Positions 35,490 to 47,739 are shown, counted from the stretch's first letter. The stretch is 64,000 bases of DNA from Haliotis asinina (GCF_037392515.1 NC_090285.1:6761501-6825500), one strand, 5' to 3'. Numbers and translations are program-made. Notes: generated by a model from the letters alone, not told the origin.

Positions 35490-36630
35490 CTTTGTATGTG
35501 TATGCAGACTAGTGTAAGAAATTTGTGCTATCAAGCTAACTGGGATCAATTAGTGAGTGTATAATTGTCTCCAATATTTCTTTCTGAAAATGCTCCCCTC
35601 CTTTATCCTGCTGTGCCCTCTTGCATCAAGTTTCACAGCAGGATATAGATATCAACTGTGTCCATCCAGAGCACATCTTATAGAGCATTCAGTGTTTCTT
35701 TATGAATCTTAACATGCTCCAGCATGTATTTCACTGCTGTTTTTTGCAGTTCAGAAATTTTGGAAAATTATGATGTTTAAATATATCCTATCTCAGGACT
35801 TGGACCTCTTGCTTTTGCTTCGGCAAAAACAAGAATGATTCAGAACTGGTCACATGAGCTTTTATTCAGAACTGGTCACGTGAGCTTTAACCAGAACATG
35901 GTGCACGCTTCTGTTGGGACTGGGGAGGCTGTCCTCTAGTGAGAGCAGTTTGTGGTGCACAGGCAGATGGACAAGAGAGGCCTATGAAAAGAGTCAAAGC
36001 AAAACAGATAGGTGCAAGTGGTGAGATAGGATAAGTATATGTACGATTTATAGTTAAAAGTTTGAATTATGTGGCTTTTCAAGGCATCAAGTGCTTCATA
36101 CAAGGAAAGGGAGGGTTTTCATACACTTTTTCATACACTGACTACTTCACCATATCAGGCAATTTCTGAACTGGTGCTCTTGAATGTTCCGGTGTTGTTA
36201 AAGTTTCTAGATTTTGTATTTCTAAGGCAATAACCAGTACAGGGATGCATCTATGCAGTAGTGTCTCTAACTTTGTGAGTGAGTGTGCCAAATTTCCTTT
36301 AAACACATGAGTAGGTGCACTTTGTAGACTTTGTGTGAGATATGATTTAAACAATAATAACAATTTGAACAACATTTTAGTAATTACCATGTCAGCCATA
36401 TACTATGACTTGTGTAATCATTGTAACATCCTTAGGTATCTATGGATACAGTCAGACATTCCAGTAACTTTCATGGAATCTGTGAGTGAGCAAGCATGAT
36501 CATGTGCCTTTCCTATATGTGATCAAATAGTGAGACCAAAAACTTATAGATAGGTGTTGGTCCACTTTCGGAGCTAGTAAACAGCTGGATGCATTTCTGC
36601 AGGTGGGACTAGTGCTCAAGGCTTTCATTC
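35490..36630. other. Intergenic downstream of TIPRL
   Basis: A short direct duplication, 'cagaactggtcac', lies at about 35839 and 35868. No gene recognised; the 85-codon minus frame at 36142-36399 has no domain. Confidence 0.45.
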
Positions 36631-36635
36631 AGAGC

Positions 36636-36768
36636 AGGGGTGGTGGGGTAGCCTTGTGGTTAAAGCGTTTGCTTGTCATGCCGAAGACCTGGATTGATTC
36701 TCCACATAGGCACAATGTATGAAGTCCATTTCTGGTGTCCTCTGCCGTGATATTGCTCATTTACTTTT
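36636..36768 (+). repeat. tRNA-derived SINE, family B, 3' end missing
   Basis: 'gggtggtggggtagccttgt' (A-box), 'ggttaaagcgtttgcttgtc', 'gaagacctggattgattctc' (B-box, degraded), 'gaagtccatttctggtgtcc', 'gccgtgatattgct'. Confidence 0.8.
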
Positions 36769-36769
36769 G

Positions 36770-36880
36770 CATCAATTTGTGAAACATTGTATCTATAAAT
36801 CACTCATACATCATTAAACCCTGGTCAAATTGTGAAACATTATCTTGTCATACATCATTAAACCCTAGTCAAACTCCAGG
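36770..36880. repeat. Short ~55-bp direct repeat
   Basis: 'catacatcattaaaccct' followed by 'gtcaaa' occurs at about 36806 and 36849, and 'attgtgaaacatt' at about 36776 and 36829. It borders the 61-bp array. Confidence 0.6.
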
Positions 36881-36923
36881 ATAACTGGTTTAGAGATACT
36901 GTGCTTGTTTTGAGAGAGAAGTG

Positions 36924-39290
36924 AGCCATGTGCATGGTAACTTGACTGACAACTTGCTGGTGACACAGTGTTTTAGAACAAGTGAGCCATGTGCATGGTA
37001 ACTTGACTGACAACTTGCTGGTGACGCAGTGTTTTAGAACAAGTGAGCCATGTGCATGGTAACTTGACTGACAACTTGCTGGTGATGCAGTGTTGTAGAA
37101 CAAGTGAGCCATGTGCATGGTAACTTGACTGACAACTTGCTGGTGACGCAGTGTTGTAGAACAAGTGAGCCATGTGCATGGTAACTTGACTGACAACTTG
37201 CTGGTGACACAGTGTTTTAGAACAAGTGAGCCATGTGCATGGTAACTTGACTGACAACTTGCTGGTGACGCAGTGTTTTAGAACAAGTGAGCCATGTGCA
37301 TGGTACCTTGACTGACAACTTGCTGGTGACACAGTGTTTTAGAACAAGTGAGCCATGTGCATGGTACCTTGACTGACAACTTGCTGGTGACGCAGTGTTG
37401 TAGAACAAGTGAGCCATGTGCATGGTACCTTGACTGACAACTTGCTGGTGACGCAGTGTTGTAGAACAAGTGAGCCATGTGCATGGTACCTTCACTGACA
37501 ACTTGCTGGTGACGCAGTGTTTTAGAACAAGTGAGCCATGTGCATGGTAACTTGACTGACAACTTGCTGGTGACGCAGTGTTGTAGAACAAGTGAGCCAT
37601 GTGCATGGTAACTTGACTGACAACTTGCTGGTGACGCAGTGTTGTAGAACAAGTGAGCCATGTGCATGGTACCTTAACTGACAACTTGCTGGTGACGCAG
37701 TGTTTTAGAACAAGTGAGCCATGTGCATGGTAACTTGACTGACAACTTGCTGGTGACGCAGTGTTGTAGAACAAGTGAGCCATGTGCATGGTAACTTGAC
37801 TGACAACTTGCTGGTGACGCAGTGTTGTAGAACAAGTGAGCCATGTGCATGGTAACTTGACTGACAACTTGCTGGTGATGCAGTGTTGTAGAACAAGTGA
37901 GCCATGTGCATGGTAACTTGACTGACAACTTGCTGGTGACGCAGTGTTGTAGAACAAGTGAGCCATGTGCATGATACCTTGACTGACAACTTGCTGGTGA
38001 CGCAGTGTTTTAGAACAAGTGAGCCATGTGCATGGTAACTTGACTGACAACTTGCTGGTGACGCAGTGTTGTAGAACAAGTGAGCCATGTGCATGGTAAC
38101 TTGACTGACAACTTGCTGGTGACGCAGTGTTGTAGAACAAGTGAGCCATGTGCATGGTAACTTAACTGACAACTTGCTGGTGACGCAGTGTTTTAGAACA
38201 AGTGAGCCATGTGCATGGTAACTTGACTGACAACTTGCTGGTGACGCAGTGTTGTAGAACAAGTGAGCCATGTGCATGGTAACTTGACTGACAACTTGCT
38301 GGTGACGCAGTGTTGTAGAACAAGTGAGCCATGTGCATGGTACCTTGACTGACAACTTGCTGGTGACGCAGTGTTGTAGAACAAGTGAGCCATGTGCATG
38401 GTACCTTGACTGACAACTTGCTGGTGATGCAGTGTTGTAGAACAAGTGAGCCATGTGCATGATACCTTGACTGACAACTTGCTGGTGACGCAGTGTTTTA
38501 GAACAAGTGAGCCATGTGCATGGTAACTTGACTGACAACTTGTTGGTGACGCAGTGTTGTAGAACAAGTGAGCCATGTGCATGGTACCTTGACTGACAAC
38601 TTGCTGGTGACGCAGTGTTGTAGAACAAGTGAGCCATGTGCATGGTAACTTGACTGACAACTTGCTGGTGACGCAGTGTTGTAGAACAAGTGAGCCATGT
38701 GCATGGTACCTTGACTGACAACTTGCTGGTGACGCAGTGTTTTAGAACAAGTGAGCCATGTGCATGGTAACTTGACTGACAACTTGCTGGTGACGCAGTG
38801 TTGTAGAACAAGTGAGCCATGTGCATGGTAACTTGACTGACAACTTGCTGGTGACGCAGTGTTGTAGAACAAGTGAGCCATGTGCATGGTACCTTGACTG
38901 ACAACTTGTTGGTGACGCAGTGTTGTAGAACAAGTGAGCCATGTGCATGGTAACTTGACTGACAACTTGCTGGTGATGCAGTGTTGTAGAACAAGTGAGC
39001 CATGTGCATGGTAACTTGACTGACAACTTGCTGGTGATGCAGTGTTGTAGAACAAGTGAGCCATGTGCATGGTAACTTGACTGACAACTTGCTGGTGACG
39101 CAGTGTTGTAGAACAAGTGAGCCATGTGCATGGTACCTTGACTGACAACTTGCTGGTGACGCAGTGTTTTAGAACAAGTGAGCCATGTGCATGGTAACTT
39201 GACTGACAACTTGCTGGTGACGCAGTGTTGTAGAACAAGTGAGCCATGTGCATGGTAACTTGACTGACAACTTGCTGGTGACGCAGTGTT
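36924..39290. repeat. 61-bp minisatellite
   Basis: About 39 units of 61 bp: 'gtgagccatgtgcatggtaa', 'cttgactgacaacttgctgg', 'tgacgcagtgttgtagaaca', 'a'. Units are very similar, varying at a few positions (gtaac/gtacc, gacg/gatg/gaca, ttgtag/ttttag). Because 61 is not a multiple of three, a frame read through the array cycles through all three registers over 183 bp. The minus strand has no stop in most units, hence long overlapping open frames of up to 460 codons (37705-39087). They have no protein family features and are not called genes. Confidence 0.97.
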
Positions 39291-40130
39291 TATGTAAGAA
39301 CAAACAAAGTACCACAGAAAGATTTGGCTCAGTCCTCATTTTATGTCAGATCTCACAATTAATAATGAGTTCATTAAATATTACCAGAAATTTAAAGTGA
39401 ACGAAAAAGTACCAAGAGTCTTTAAGAAATATTCTGTCATATGTTTTCAGTCAGTGAAGTGTGTTTTCTAAGAATTAAACACATTTTCAGGCCCTGATGA
39501 CATCTAAAATATGTTCAGTCATGAAGTATTTCAAACACTAAGTCAGTTGTTCAAAAAACATTACAATGTATGGAGTGTACAGTTGAAACTGATTTTTTGT
39601 GACGGAATGCTTGGAGATCATACAAGAGAAATGTGATTTTTAGGTGACACACCAACCTACCCCCAACTTTGTATACGCTGAACTGGTTGCAAATTTGCAT
39701 CCATTAGTTTTTTGCAATTTGCTTGAGCTTTCAATTCCCACCGGATTCTGATACTTCTGCATGTGCGTTTCACCAATGTGGTGACTGGCACCATTTTCTG
39801 CTTTCCCTGTTCCTTGTGCTAACATGCTATGTCACTGGTGAACCCAATTGGATCACTTGTTGGTGAAGACATAGAATCAGTTGCTGAATAAAAGCATTGA
39901 TTTTCATGATCTGTTTCTTTCAACTGAATGGGGTCAGTGAATTCACTGTTCAGTTATTTCCCTTGAACAGGTCAGGAAGCGAAGCTCAACCCTTGTTGGA
40001 ATGCCAGAATGAACTAATCATGTAGTTCTGTCAGCACTGTACTTGTTTATTTCACAGGAGTGGAGGACATTTAATACCTGCATCAAATTGGTGTTTTTCT
40101 CACATCCAGCTGACGTGCCTTATATAACAG
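39291..40130. other. Intergenic, no gene seen
   Basis: AT-rich, no recognisable gene. It ends in sequence resembling the upstream flank of the Penelope-like insertion. Confidence 0.45.
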
Positions 40131-40135
40131 ATTAC

Positions 40136-41399
40136 CAGATACCAGGTGACTTGCTTGAGAGGCATATTTTAGAAGTTGGAAGTAAATAGAATAAGTGTAT
40201 ATGGATGACAACTTCTTTAATACTGAAACTTGACATTTTGATACAGGTTCTTGTATCGTTTTCAAAGTGTAAATGATACAGGGAGAGAACAGGTGATATA
40301 TATATATATACATAAACATCCTTGTATCCCGCAACCATTCTAACCAGCTTCAGACAACAGTATACCGGAAACCAACCAACACCAACCAGTATGTCCACTA
40401 TCAGTCCAACCACCCTCCATGAGTGAAGTATTATCTCCACACTTACAAGAAGAGCTAAGAACGTATGTTCTAGAAGACTGCACGAGGAGATCAACCACGT
40501 GAGAGATGTTTTTGTCAACCTTAATGATTACCCACCCCAGCTAGTGAACAGGACAATTGCAGCAACTTTATCGCCACCTGCTACCAAACCCTCTCGACCC
40601 GAATTGGCTCCAATAAAGATTTCCATCCCATACATCGGCAAACCCTCCCACCAGATCAGCAGACTTCTTAAGCAACAAGCAGGAATAGACACCACCTTCA
40701 CTACCTCTGTCACCATCAACACCCTCCTATGGGCCAATGGAAGAAAACACCCGCAAGCCATAAAACCCAACCCCAAGGATGTAATCTACAAACTTGACTG
40801 CAATTGTGGGCACTCATACATAGGAGAAACATCCAGGCCTGTCAACACCAGAATCAAGGAACATCAGAAATCTACCATCAAATCGGACCAGAAATCAGCA
40901 GTGTCAGATCACATAGCGGCCCATCCCGATCACCAAATCAACTGGTCTGACTACACCATCCTCTCAAAGAACCAATCAGACTTTACCAAAAGGAAAATAA
41001 CTGAAGCTATCAACATCAAAAGATACCGACCCCTGATTAACAGAGACCAAGGTTACCCCATCCCCACGGCTTACAATCAGCTCATCAAACCACTCTAGCC
41101 TACTGTACATACAACCCACTTTGTGTACCTCACTGGCTTACTTAGTTATCATCACAATGTTAACTTGTATTCATACTAGGCTCTGTGCACTACTGGCTTC
41201 CATGTTATCCTTGTATCCATTGTTAACCCTTTACTTTATCATCACTTGTTAATTAGTTTAGGTATATATATATCACCTGTTCTCTCCCTGTATCATTTAC
41301 ACTTTGAAAACGATACAAGAACCTGTATCGAAACGTTGTGTTCCAGTATTAAAGAAGTTGTCATCCATATACACTTATTCTATATACAGATACCAGGTG
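40136..41399 (+). mobile_element. 5'-truncated Penelope-like retroelement with inverted arms
   Basis: Insertion bounded by a perfect 13-bp direct repeat 'cagataccaggtg' (40136-40148 and 41387-41399), read as the target-site duplication. Inside, an arm at 40187-40313 is the reverse complement of 41263-41385 ('gatacaggttcttgtatcgt', 'acagggagagaacaggtgat', 'tagaataagtgtatatggat'). Arms match closely except for a block of about 15 bp. Terminal repeats in inverted orientation are known for Penelope-like elements. Between the arms lie only the last part of the reverse-transcriptase region (about 40350-40480) and the endonuclease ORF. High arm identity and the intact target duplication suggest a fairly young insertion. 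Confidence 0.85.
40499..41098 (+). CDS. GIY-YIG endonuclease domain of a Penelope-like element
   Basis: C-terminal endonuclease part of a Penelope-like reverse transcriptase; in this family it nicks the target DNA to prime reverse transcription. The 199-codon frame has the Penelope version of the motif: 'VIYKLDCNCGHSYIGETSRP', followed by 'TRIKEHQ', 'HIAAHPDH' and 'EAINIKRYRPLINRDQGY'. The Cys pair before YIG, the Arg and Glu-His of 'RIKEH', and the later Glu of 'EAI' are the usual conserved residues. The first ATG is probably not the native start, because the domain normally continues from the polymerase; similarity extends upstream ('TTVYRKPTNTNQYVHYQSNH' at about 40350-40410). It belongs to the element and is not a host gene. 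Confidence 0.85.
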   Translation: MRDVFVNLNDYPPQLVNRTIAATLSPPATKPSRPELAPIKISIPYIGKPSHQISRLLKQQAGIDTTFTTSVTINTLLWANGRKHPQAIKPNPKDVIYKLDCNCGHSYIGETSRPVNTRIKEHQKSTIKSDQKSAVSDHIAAHPDHQINWSDYTILSKNQSDFTKRKITEAINIKRYRPLINRDQGYPIPTAYNQLIKPL

Positions 41400-41425
41400 G
41401 CATAAAACCAAACTAACTCACTCAC
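41396..41425 (+). repeat. SINE-like tail fragment flanking the Penelope insertion
   Basis: 'ggcataaaaccaaactaact', 'cactcac' matches the 3' end of family A or B. It suggests that the retroelement landed at the end of an older SINE copy. Confidence 0.45.
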
Positions 41426-41429
41426 TTCA

Positions 41430-43200
41430 AAATAAATCACACAATCGTTCACTCACTCACTCAAGAACATTCTTTGTTGTATTGTTCTGAGTCGAGGCAG
41501 AATATCATTTAAATAAATCACATAATCGTACAGATTATATATTGTTTATTTACAAAAAGATGTAAAAGTTGTTATCACACAGTAAAGTTTTGAGACAGCA
41601 CACTCACATAAGGGTATACAAGGACAGGTCTAGTAGAGTTTCTGTGTAGATATATCTGTACATATTGCTAAATAACGCAAGTAATATAAATAATTATAAT
41701 AATACTGTTGGAGGTACATAGATTTGGCCCACTAAAAGTACTGAATGTCAGATTTGTTTCTCTGAACATAACACTGTATTGGCACCAAAAAGTACAGATT
41801 TAAGGCTAATTAAGACTTCAGTATTAATATAAATGTTTTCCAAGTATCTCTAAGCTTGATATACTAGTAGTTGGTTAAGAACTATTTTAGGCATTTTTAA
41901 TCTCATCATACAGTTATTGCATTTTGAATAGATGAATATTCCTAAAATAATTCATATACAACATCTGTGTCAAAACAATAATGCTGATAAAAATAAAGTC
42001 CACTTAAACTTTGGTTTGCACATTCAAATGCATTGGAGTTAAAGCTAAGAATCAAGGCAGCTTGTCTTCATCAGAAGAAAATAAATCTTGTACCAGTTAG
42101 GCTGCATAAAAAATACTAAATGTTTCTCGGGCACATTTGTTTTCAAAAGCGATGAGGGCGGTAGAACATTTAAAAAATGTTTGACAGAAAAAATGTGACG
42201 AGGGAGCAACCCATTTTTGTTTTTTCTCTCAGAAATACAGCTTGAGAAGTTTAGCATGTGTTAATGAATTGTAGATTCAGTCACACTTGTTCATATAGAC
42301 TCATTCATATAGTGGACAAATGGATGAGAGGAACGAAGCATAGAATATTTTTCTTAAATGGCAATGAAAAATTGTTACATGCACAAATAAAAGTGATGTG
42401 CCAGTGCGTGAGAAACATTTCATTTTTGTTATTTAGCCTGACATATTTTGTAAATGAAATAAACAAAGGTTTGATGTCAACTCAGAAATATAGTTTGTGA
42501 AACTTAACATCATCATGAGTAACAGCTGAATAAGGAGACTTTCCCCTCCAAAGGACCCATCGCAAATCATTTTTTGGAAATCATTTTGGATATAAATTCC
42601 AGGCAGTCCTCGAGTGCTCCTGTGTTGCATATCTCGAACAGCTAAATACACACTGCATCCTTATCCAAATTTGTGTAGTATAATTATGATCTAATGGTGT
42701 TTGAAATGAGGCCTGTCCGACTGCCTCAGACAGACAGACAGACAAATGGTCTAAATTTACAACTAGCCAGCCCGATGGTCCAGTAAATTCACCATATGTT
42801 GGTGTCTGGTCTGGTTATGTCCATTTTGGGCAGGCTACATTTTAAAGTTACCAGCCCTGATGTCTGGCTGGGTTTTTGACTTACTTCATACACTGGATCT
42901 GATTATCAATTTATTTTCCTATGGCAAATTGACTGAAATGAATGATTCTTTATATTATACCAGTGTGTGTCAGATATGGTCATATGACGCTGGTATTTGT
43001 TGCATCAAAAACTAAATTGTTAACAACTGTGTTAATGCCTTAAATAATGATGACTAACATTTTACCTTTCAATCTGAGATGAGAGTACCTGATGTCAATT
43101 ATGAGTTTTATTAACATGTTTCAATGCACAAAGTATTTCCACACCATTTGCATGTTCACTGGTTGATGTAGTAGCACTCGAAGACTTCCTTAGATTGGCT
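41430..43200. other. Intergenic / 3' region of the minus-strand gene at 43209
   Basis: AT-rich. 'aaataaatcaca' followed by 'aatcgt' is duplicated at about 41429 and 41511. Short frames at 42045-42651 have no recognisable domain. Confidence 0.45.
43107..43112 (-). terminator. Candidate poly(A) signal
   Basis: AATAAA on the minus strand about 97 bp after the stop of the five-exon gene. Confidence 0.45.
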
Positions 43201-43208
43201 CTGGAGGT

Positions 43209-46200
43209 CTACTTCCGGAGCCAGGGGAACTTGACGATTCTAGACCCATCTGGCCACATGTACCTTGTCTGGTACTCTGTGGAGCTAGGGTAGTATTGTT
43301 TAACACCCAGTGGCCGACCATAGATTGACAGGTCTGGCTTTGGGTTAATGGTGAAATGACTGGTGGGTAGATCCATAGGAGGCCTGGTGTATTGAGATAC
43401 ATACTCAGTACGGCCAGGGAACTGAGTGTTGATGCCAGCCTGTTCTTGTACGGACATCGTGCTGGGGGGCTTTGACATGAGGGTGGCAGACTGGGCCCTG
43501 GGGCTTGGGAATCCAGTTTCGGCTAGTCGAGCATTGAGGGCATTCATGGACTTGACATCAGCCATAACAGTGCTGGGTCTGAGGTTTCCCTTGATGGTAT
43601 TGGTGGTGCTTCGTGGATAGAGGCTGTCGATCGTGCGATAACCTGAATGTACGAGAGATCAGCTTACTGCACCATGCGACAATTATGTTTATCATTGTAC
43701 ATTTATCCAGTACTGATGGTAACACAACATTTACTTGACTTAATGATGAACAGGTGCTGACTTCTGTTCGGATTAGAATTTGTTACTTTGACCAAATCTG
43801 AAGAGGTTATTGAGCAATCATCTGGGCACATCAGTGCACTGAATACATGCATAGATGCACATTAAAAATGATTTTGTGTTATACGTTGAATTTTAGTCAA
43901 AGTGGAATGAAGATCAACACATTTGGTCTTACATTTTTAGGTGATAAATGTGTTCAGTTATAAAATCAGCGTTTAATCAAGAATGTATCCCCTCAAAATT
44001 GATAACAATGGTTTGGTATGGTAGCCTTGTGGTTAGTATGTTTGCTTGTCACATAGAAGACCCATGTTTGGACTCCCCATAGGCAACAATGTGTGAAGAA
44101 CATTTCTGGTATCACCTGTCATGATATTACTGGAATGTTGCTAAAAGCAGCATAAAACTAAACTCACTCACTCACTTGGTCACTGCTATTAATATCAGTC
44201 ATACTGGCATATCCTTACCAATATGTATACCTTGCCAGTCACTATGTCAGACATTTCAACTCACCCCTGACAGTGTAGGAAGCTGGCCACTCTGAACCAA
44301 ACGTGACTTTCTTTCCCATGACTCCATACGGCTGGGCTGTCTGCTCACCCATTCTCAACTTCTGCTCCATGCTAGGGGCCCCGATTGCTGGAGAACAAAA
44401 TAGTACAGTGAAGTTGGGATGGCCTCTGTTGATGACTGCTAGTTCATCAGAGGATGCCAGCCCATATTTTGGTTCACTGGATGGTTACTCAGATATCACA
44501 GTGCAAGTAGCAGAAATGTGTATCTTGTACAAGTGTCCCAAGTATTGAAATGTTGGATATATGGTTGGGTATATTGTGTGACTGCTTACTTGTGTGAGAT
44601 CTAGAGAGACCCGCTGGTCTGTTTGCCCACATTGTAGGGTCGGGTTCTCTTGCTGTGCGGGTGAGGTTGTTGCGGTAGCCGGTGAAGCGGTCAGTGACGC
44701 CAATGTGGTCACCAAACTGCCGTATCCTGTCGGTGGCAGCCAGTGTGTAGGGCATCATGTCCTGCAGACAAACAAGTGGGTGAGTGAGTGGTCCATATTG
44801 CCCCTTTGACCACTGTTTCATGTATTGGAAATGGTAGGCTCTGTCCAGGGTACAGTATGTATTGCGGTACAAGGCCTTCGCTTTGGTCCATTTCAGTTCG
44901 GCAAATGAGATATGATCACAATCCAGAAAATTGAACCAAAGAACCAAACCTTAGATACAGGAAAAATAACCATCATCTTTGTTATTTTGAAAAAACAAAA
45001 CTATGACTAGATAGACGTGATGGTACGGAAAAATATGAAACTGTAACAAATTTTTTATTCTATAATAGCAGAGACCATATAATAGTCTCTGATAATAGTG
45101 AACTGAACCGAAGGCAATATACCATGGTTCTTCTAATACTGCGGTATACCATTTCACCCCTAATGCGGTGCTAAACAACAAACAGACAAAAAACGAAAAA
45201 CAGAATTTTAGTGGGAGGAGGTGATACAAACCACCACTTAAGTCTTTTGCAGAACAACCCGTGCTGTGACATTCACAAAGCAGGTGAGGAAGCCCAGATT
45301 TGGGAGAAGGAGGAATGATCATATACGATGAAGTCCAAAGGCTAGGGAGATACTCTCTTCAGAGAAGATTTTTTTGGGGAGAGGAGGGGTGCACACCCCA
45401 ATTTGGATCCAACCCCGCAAAGCAACACTACACTTTGCTATGGATTATGGCCACAATCCATTTCAAGGGACTGTAGTTGCCCGATGTGGAATAGTACAGC
45501 TTGTGCATTGCAATATGTTTACAGTTACCTCCCTTAGATCATGTGCTGTGACCCAACAAGTATACTGACAGCAAAGGAAATGCAAATTACTAACAAAATA
45601 AAATGTCCAAAAAGTAAGCCTTCATGTTTATATCTTCTATTAAAAAGCTTGACTAAAAGCCAGAGTTGCATTTCTTTTGCTGTTCAGTATATTGCGACCT
45701 GTACATTGCATCAGTAACATCTGATTTTGTGAGCTGCCATACTTTCTGAATCAAAACATTATTTGTTTAAACATGGGGTCGTATTTGCTTCTTTAAGAGT
45801 CATTTAGAAGCTGGTATGATGAAGAGAAACACTTTTCTATGGATTGACAATGTCTTTATTGCAACAGATGCAATATTTTGATGTAGATCCTAACACTGAT
45901 ATCAAGTAAATACTATCTAGCCGTAAAAAGTGTTTCTCCACATGAAAGCTATTTTCATTACTTTTGTGTTAGTATCGTCAAAACAAGAGTTACACAATGT
46001 GACCAACCTTTTGTGAATTCCTGAGGTTTGTGACTGCCCACTGATGCATCTCTCGGATCTCGTTTTCCTGTTTCTCCGTGATCCTGCTGCCCTCCATCTG
46101 GTGCTTGTAGTTCTGGAGGACACCTGACAGTCGTCCCACCACTGATGCAGCATCTGGAAAATACTGCTGTTATAACACAGATGTTGTATTCAGGAAGTAC

Positions 46201-47735
46201 AGTGTATTATACTGCTGCTACATCGCAGAAATAGATACATTGTGTTGAGATATATGTATCACTGACATTATGTGTGGGAAATATACTGCTTTATACCACA
46301 AACATCATGCATGGGTAACACATATCACTGTTCCATGTGTGTGAAATATGTCAATTTACACCACTGACATGAATGTGGAAGTAAGTCACTTTATACTGCT
46401 GTTCCACATGAAGAAAATAATCACTATATGCCATTCAGTGAATTAGTGAGTTTACTTTTACTCCACACTCAGCAATATTCCATCTATATGGTGGCGGTCT
46501 GTAAATAATCAAGTCTGGACCAGACCTTCCAGTGATCAGCAGCATGAGCATCGATCTCCGCAATTTTGAACCGATGACGTGTCAACCAAGTCAGCAAGCC
46601 TGACAACCCAATCCTGTTAGTCGCCTCTTACAACCAGCATAGTCACCTTTCATGGCAAGCATCGGTTGCTGAAGGCCTATTCTACCCCAGATCTTCGCGG
46701 GTCGCATACCAGACATCAAATGGGAAATGCATCCCTTAATACGATTTACATCATGCATGGAAAACTCATTACTTCATACCACTGTTCCACATGTGGAAAA
46801 TAATCGCTGTATACCACTGACATCACAGGGAGAATACATAAATTTTTATCACTGTTCCATATACGTGAAGGACATCACTTTATACCAATAACATCATGTA
46901 TAAATATCTATCATATAAAGTTTTAAATCTGGTCCGTGTTTCAATTTAAACACAACACATATCATACCTAGACCTTTAGAGTTCTAATAAATTAGTTTGG
47001 GTTATCTTAATAGTTCTCAAAACCACAGACTGTCCTCCTGATTAGTGGATCCAGCATCTGCATTGAGACTGGAAGGTCCAGGTTTATATCCCTGCCTAGG
47101 TCAAATCAGGAGACGTAAGGAGATGGTACTTATTAATGGCGTGCCTGTCGCCTGGCCTAATATAATGACTGGTTGGCTCGGAATCTGTGTACTTTATCTG
47201 AGACGGGTATGTTCACAAAACTGTCACGATATTTCAGTGACTGTACTGAGATCACGCACAATGTTATATATAATTGTAATAATCTTGCAAGTGGCGTCTT
47301 GGTTCATATGAATAAACTCGTATTCCAGCCAAGGCCTACACCGGGCACACCTTGGTATAGTGCGAATTCGTCTAGTTATATGCTGGACTAGCGACGTTTA
47401 AACCATTTCACTACATCTGCTCAAATACAGCCGTGACTTATTGTTTTTGAAAACTCTAACACAACTAACTAAATGTAAGCCATTCTGAAATCTATATTAC
47501 GTAGCAGCAACTCACCAGGAGCCGCCGTCGATGCCATCGGCCCCTTCCTGCCCTGCCACTCTTTGGAGGTTGACAGAAACTTGTCATCCAGATTCAGGTG
47601 ATTGAGGCCATTGGAGACAGCTGTCAGTTCCCGTGCGATCTCTTCGTTGCAGTAATACTTTCCGCTCTGTAAAATATCGCCGATGTCTCTCTTCGCCGTC
47701 TGAACGGAGCTAGCGAGGCCTCCACTCGCATACAT
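43209..47735 (-). CDS. Unrecognised 364-aa protein, probable ciliary/axonemal (5 exons)
   Basis: Five coding exons (minus): 47735-47516, 46153-46008, 44761-44590, 44387-44265, 43642-43209. All have GT donors and AG acceptors, and the codons split at introns 1, 3 and 4 rejoin in frame. I cannot name the protein. Residues 1-120 look helical and charged ('NEEIARELTAV', 'EKQENEIREMHQWAV'). The middle is basic with 'TDRFTGYRNNLTRTAREPDP'. The C-terminal third is Pro/Tyr/Ser-rich and carries two copies of TEYxxxY followed by a Pro two or three residues on ('TEYVSQYTRP' at 299 and 'TEYQTRYMWP' at 342, 43 residues apart), ending 'IVKFPWLRK'. Such short Tyr/Pro motifs resemble those of SAXO-type microtubule-binding and microtubule-inner proteins. 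An RFX X-box-like site lies just upstream. Gene structure is firm; the ciliary role is inference. Confidence 0.85.
44009..44182 (+). repeat. tRNA-derived SINE, family B, full length (intron)
   Basis: 'tggtatggtagccttgtggt' (A-box), 'acccatgtttggactcccc' (B-box, diverged), 'gaacatttctggtatcacct', 'tactggaatgttgctaaaag', 'cataaaactaaactcactca'. It lies in intron 4 of the minus-strand gene. Confidence 0.85.
45058..45115. repeat. Foldback repeat fragment, copy 1
   Basis: 'CAGAGAC' - 'catataata' - 'GTCTCTG' palindrome followed by 'gtgaactgaaccgaa'. It shares 'agagaccatataatag' and 'actgaaccgaa' with the foldback at 54.63-54.73 kb. Confidence 0.55.
46155..46910. repeat. Degenerate tandem repeat split by a SINE-like insertion
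   Basis: Loose units of about 50-65 bp made of 'actttataccac', 'tgacatcatg' and 'cactgttccacatgtg', at 46155-46435 and again at 46735-46910, with a family A copy between. The units are old and diverged. All in intron 1 of the minus-strand gene. Confidence 0.6.
46437..46708 (-). repeat. Interspersed repeat family A, full-length copy (intron)
   Basis: Reverse complement: 'tttactccacactcagcaat', 'attccatctatatggtgg', 'caagtctggaccagacctt', 'gatgacgtgtcaaccaagtc', 'tagtcgcctcttacaacc', 'ctattctaccccagatcttc', 'gcgggtcg'. Confidence 0.88.
46911..47515. other. Intron 1 remainder of the five-exon gene
   Basis: No exon or repeat recognised. Overlapping plus-strand frames at 47045-47391 have no domain. 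Confidence 0.45.
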
Positions 47736-47739
47736 CTTC

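Noticed and set aside
36858-39253. Overlapping minus-strand open frames up to 460 codons with HMAHLF / TASPASCQ / LPCTWLTC repeats
   Set aside because: They are three registers of one 61-bp tandem repeat. Frames overlap each other, have no start context, domain or splice sites, and begin and end with the array.
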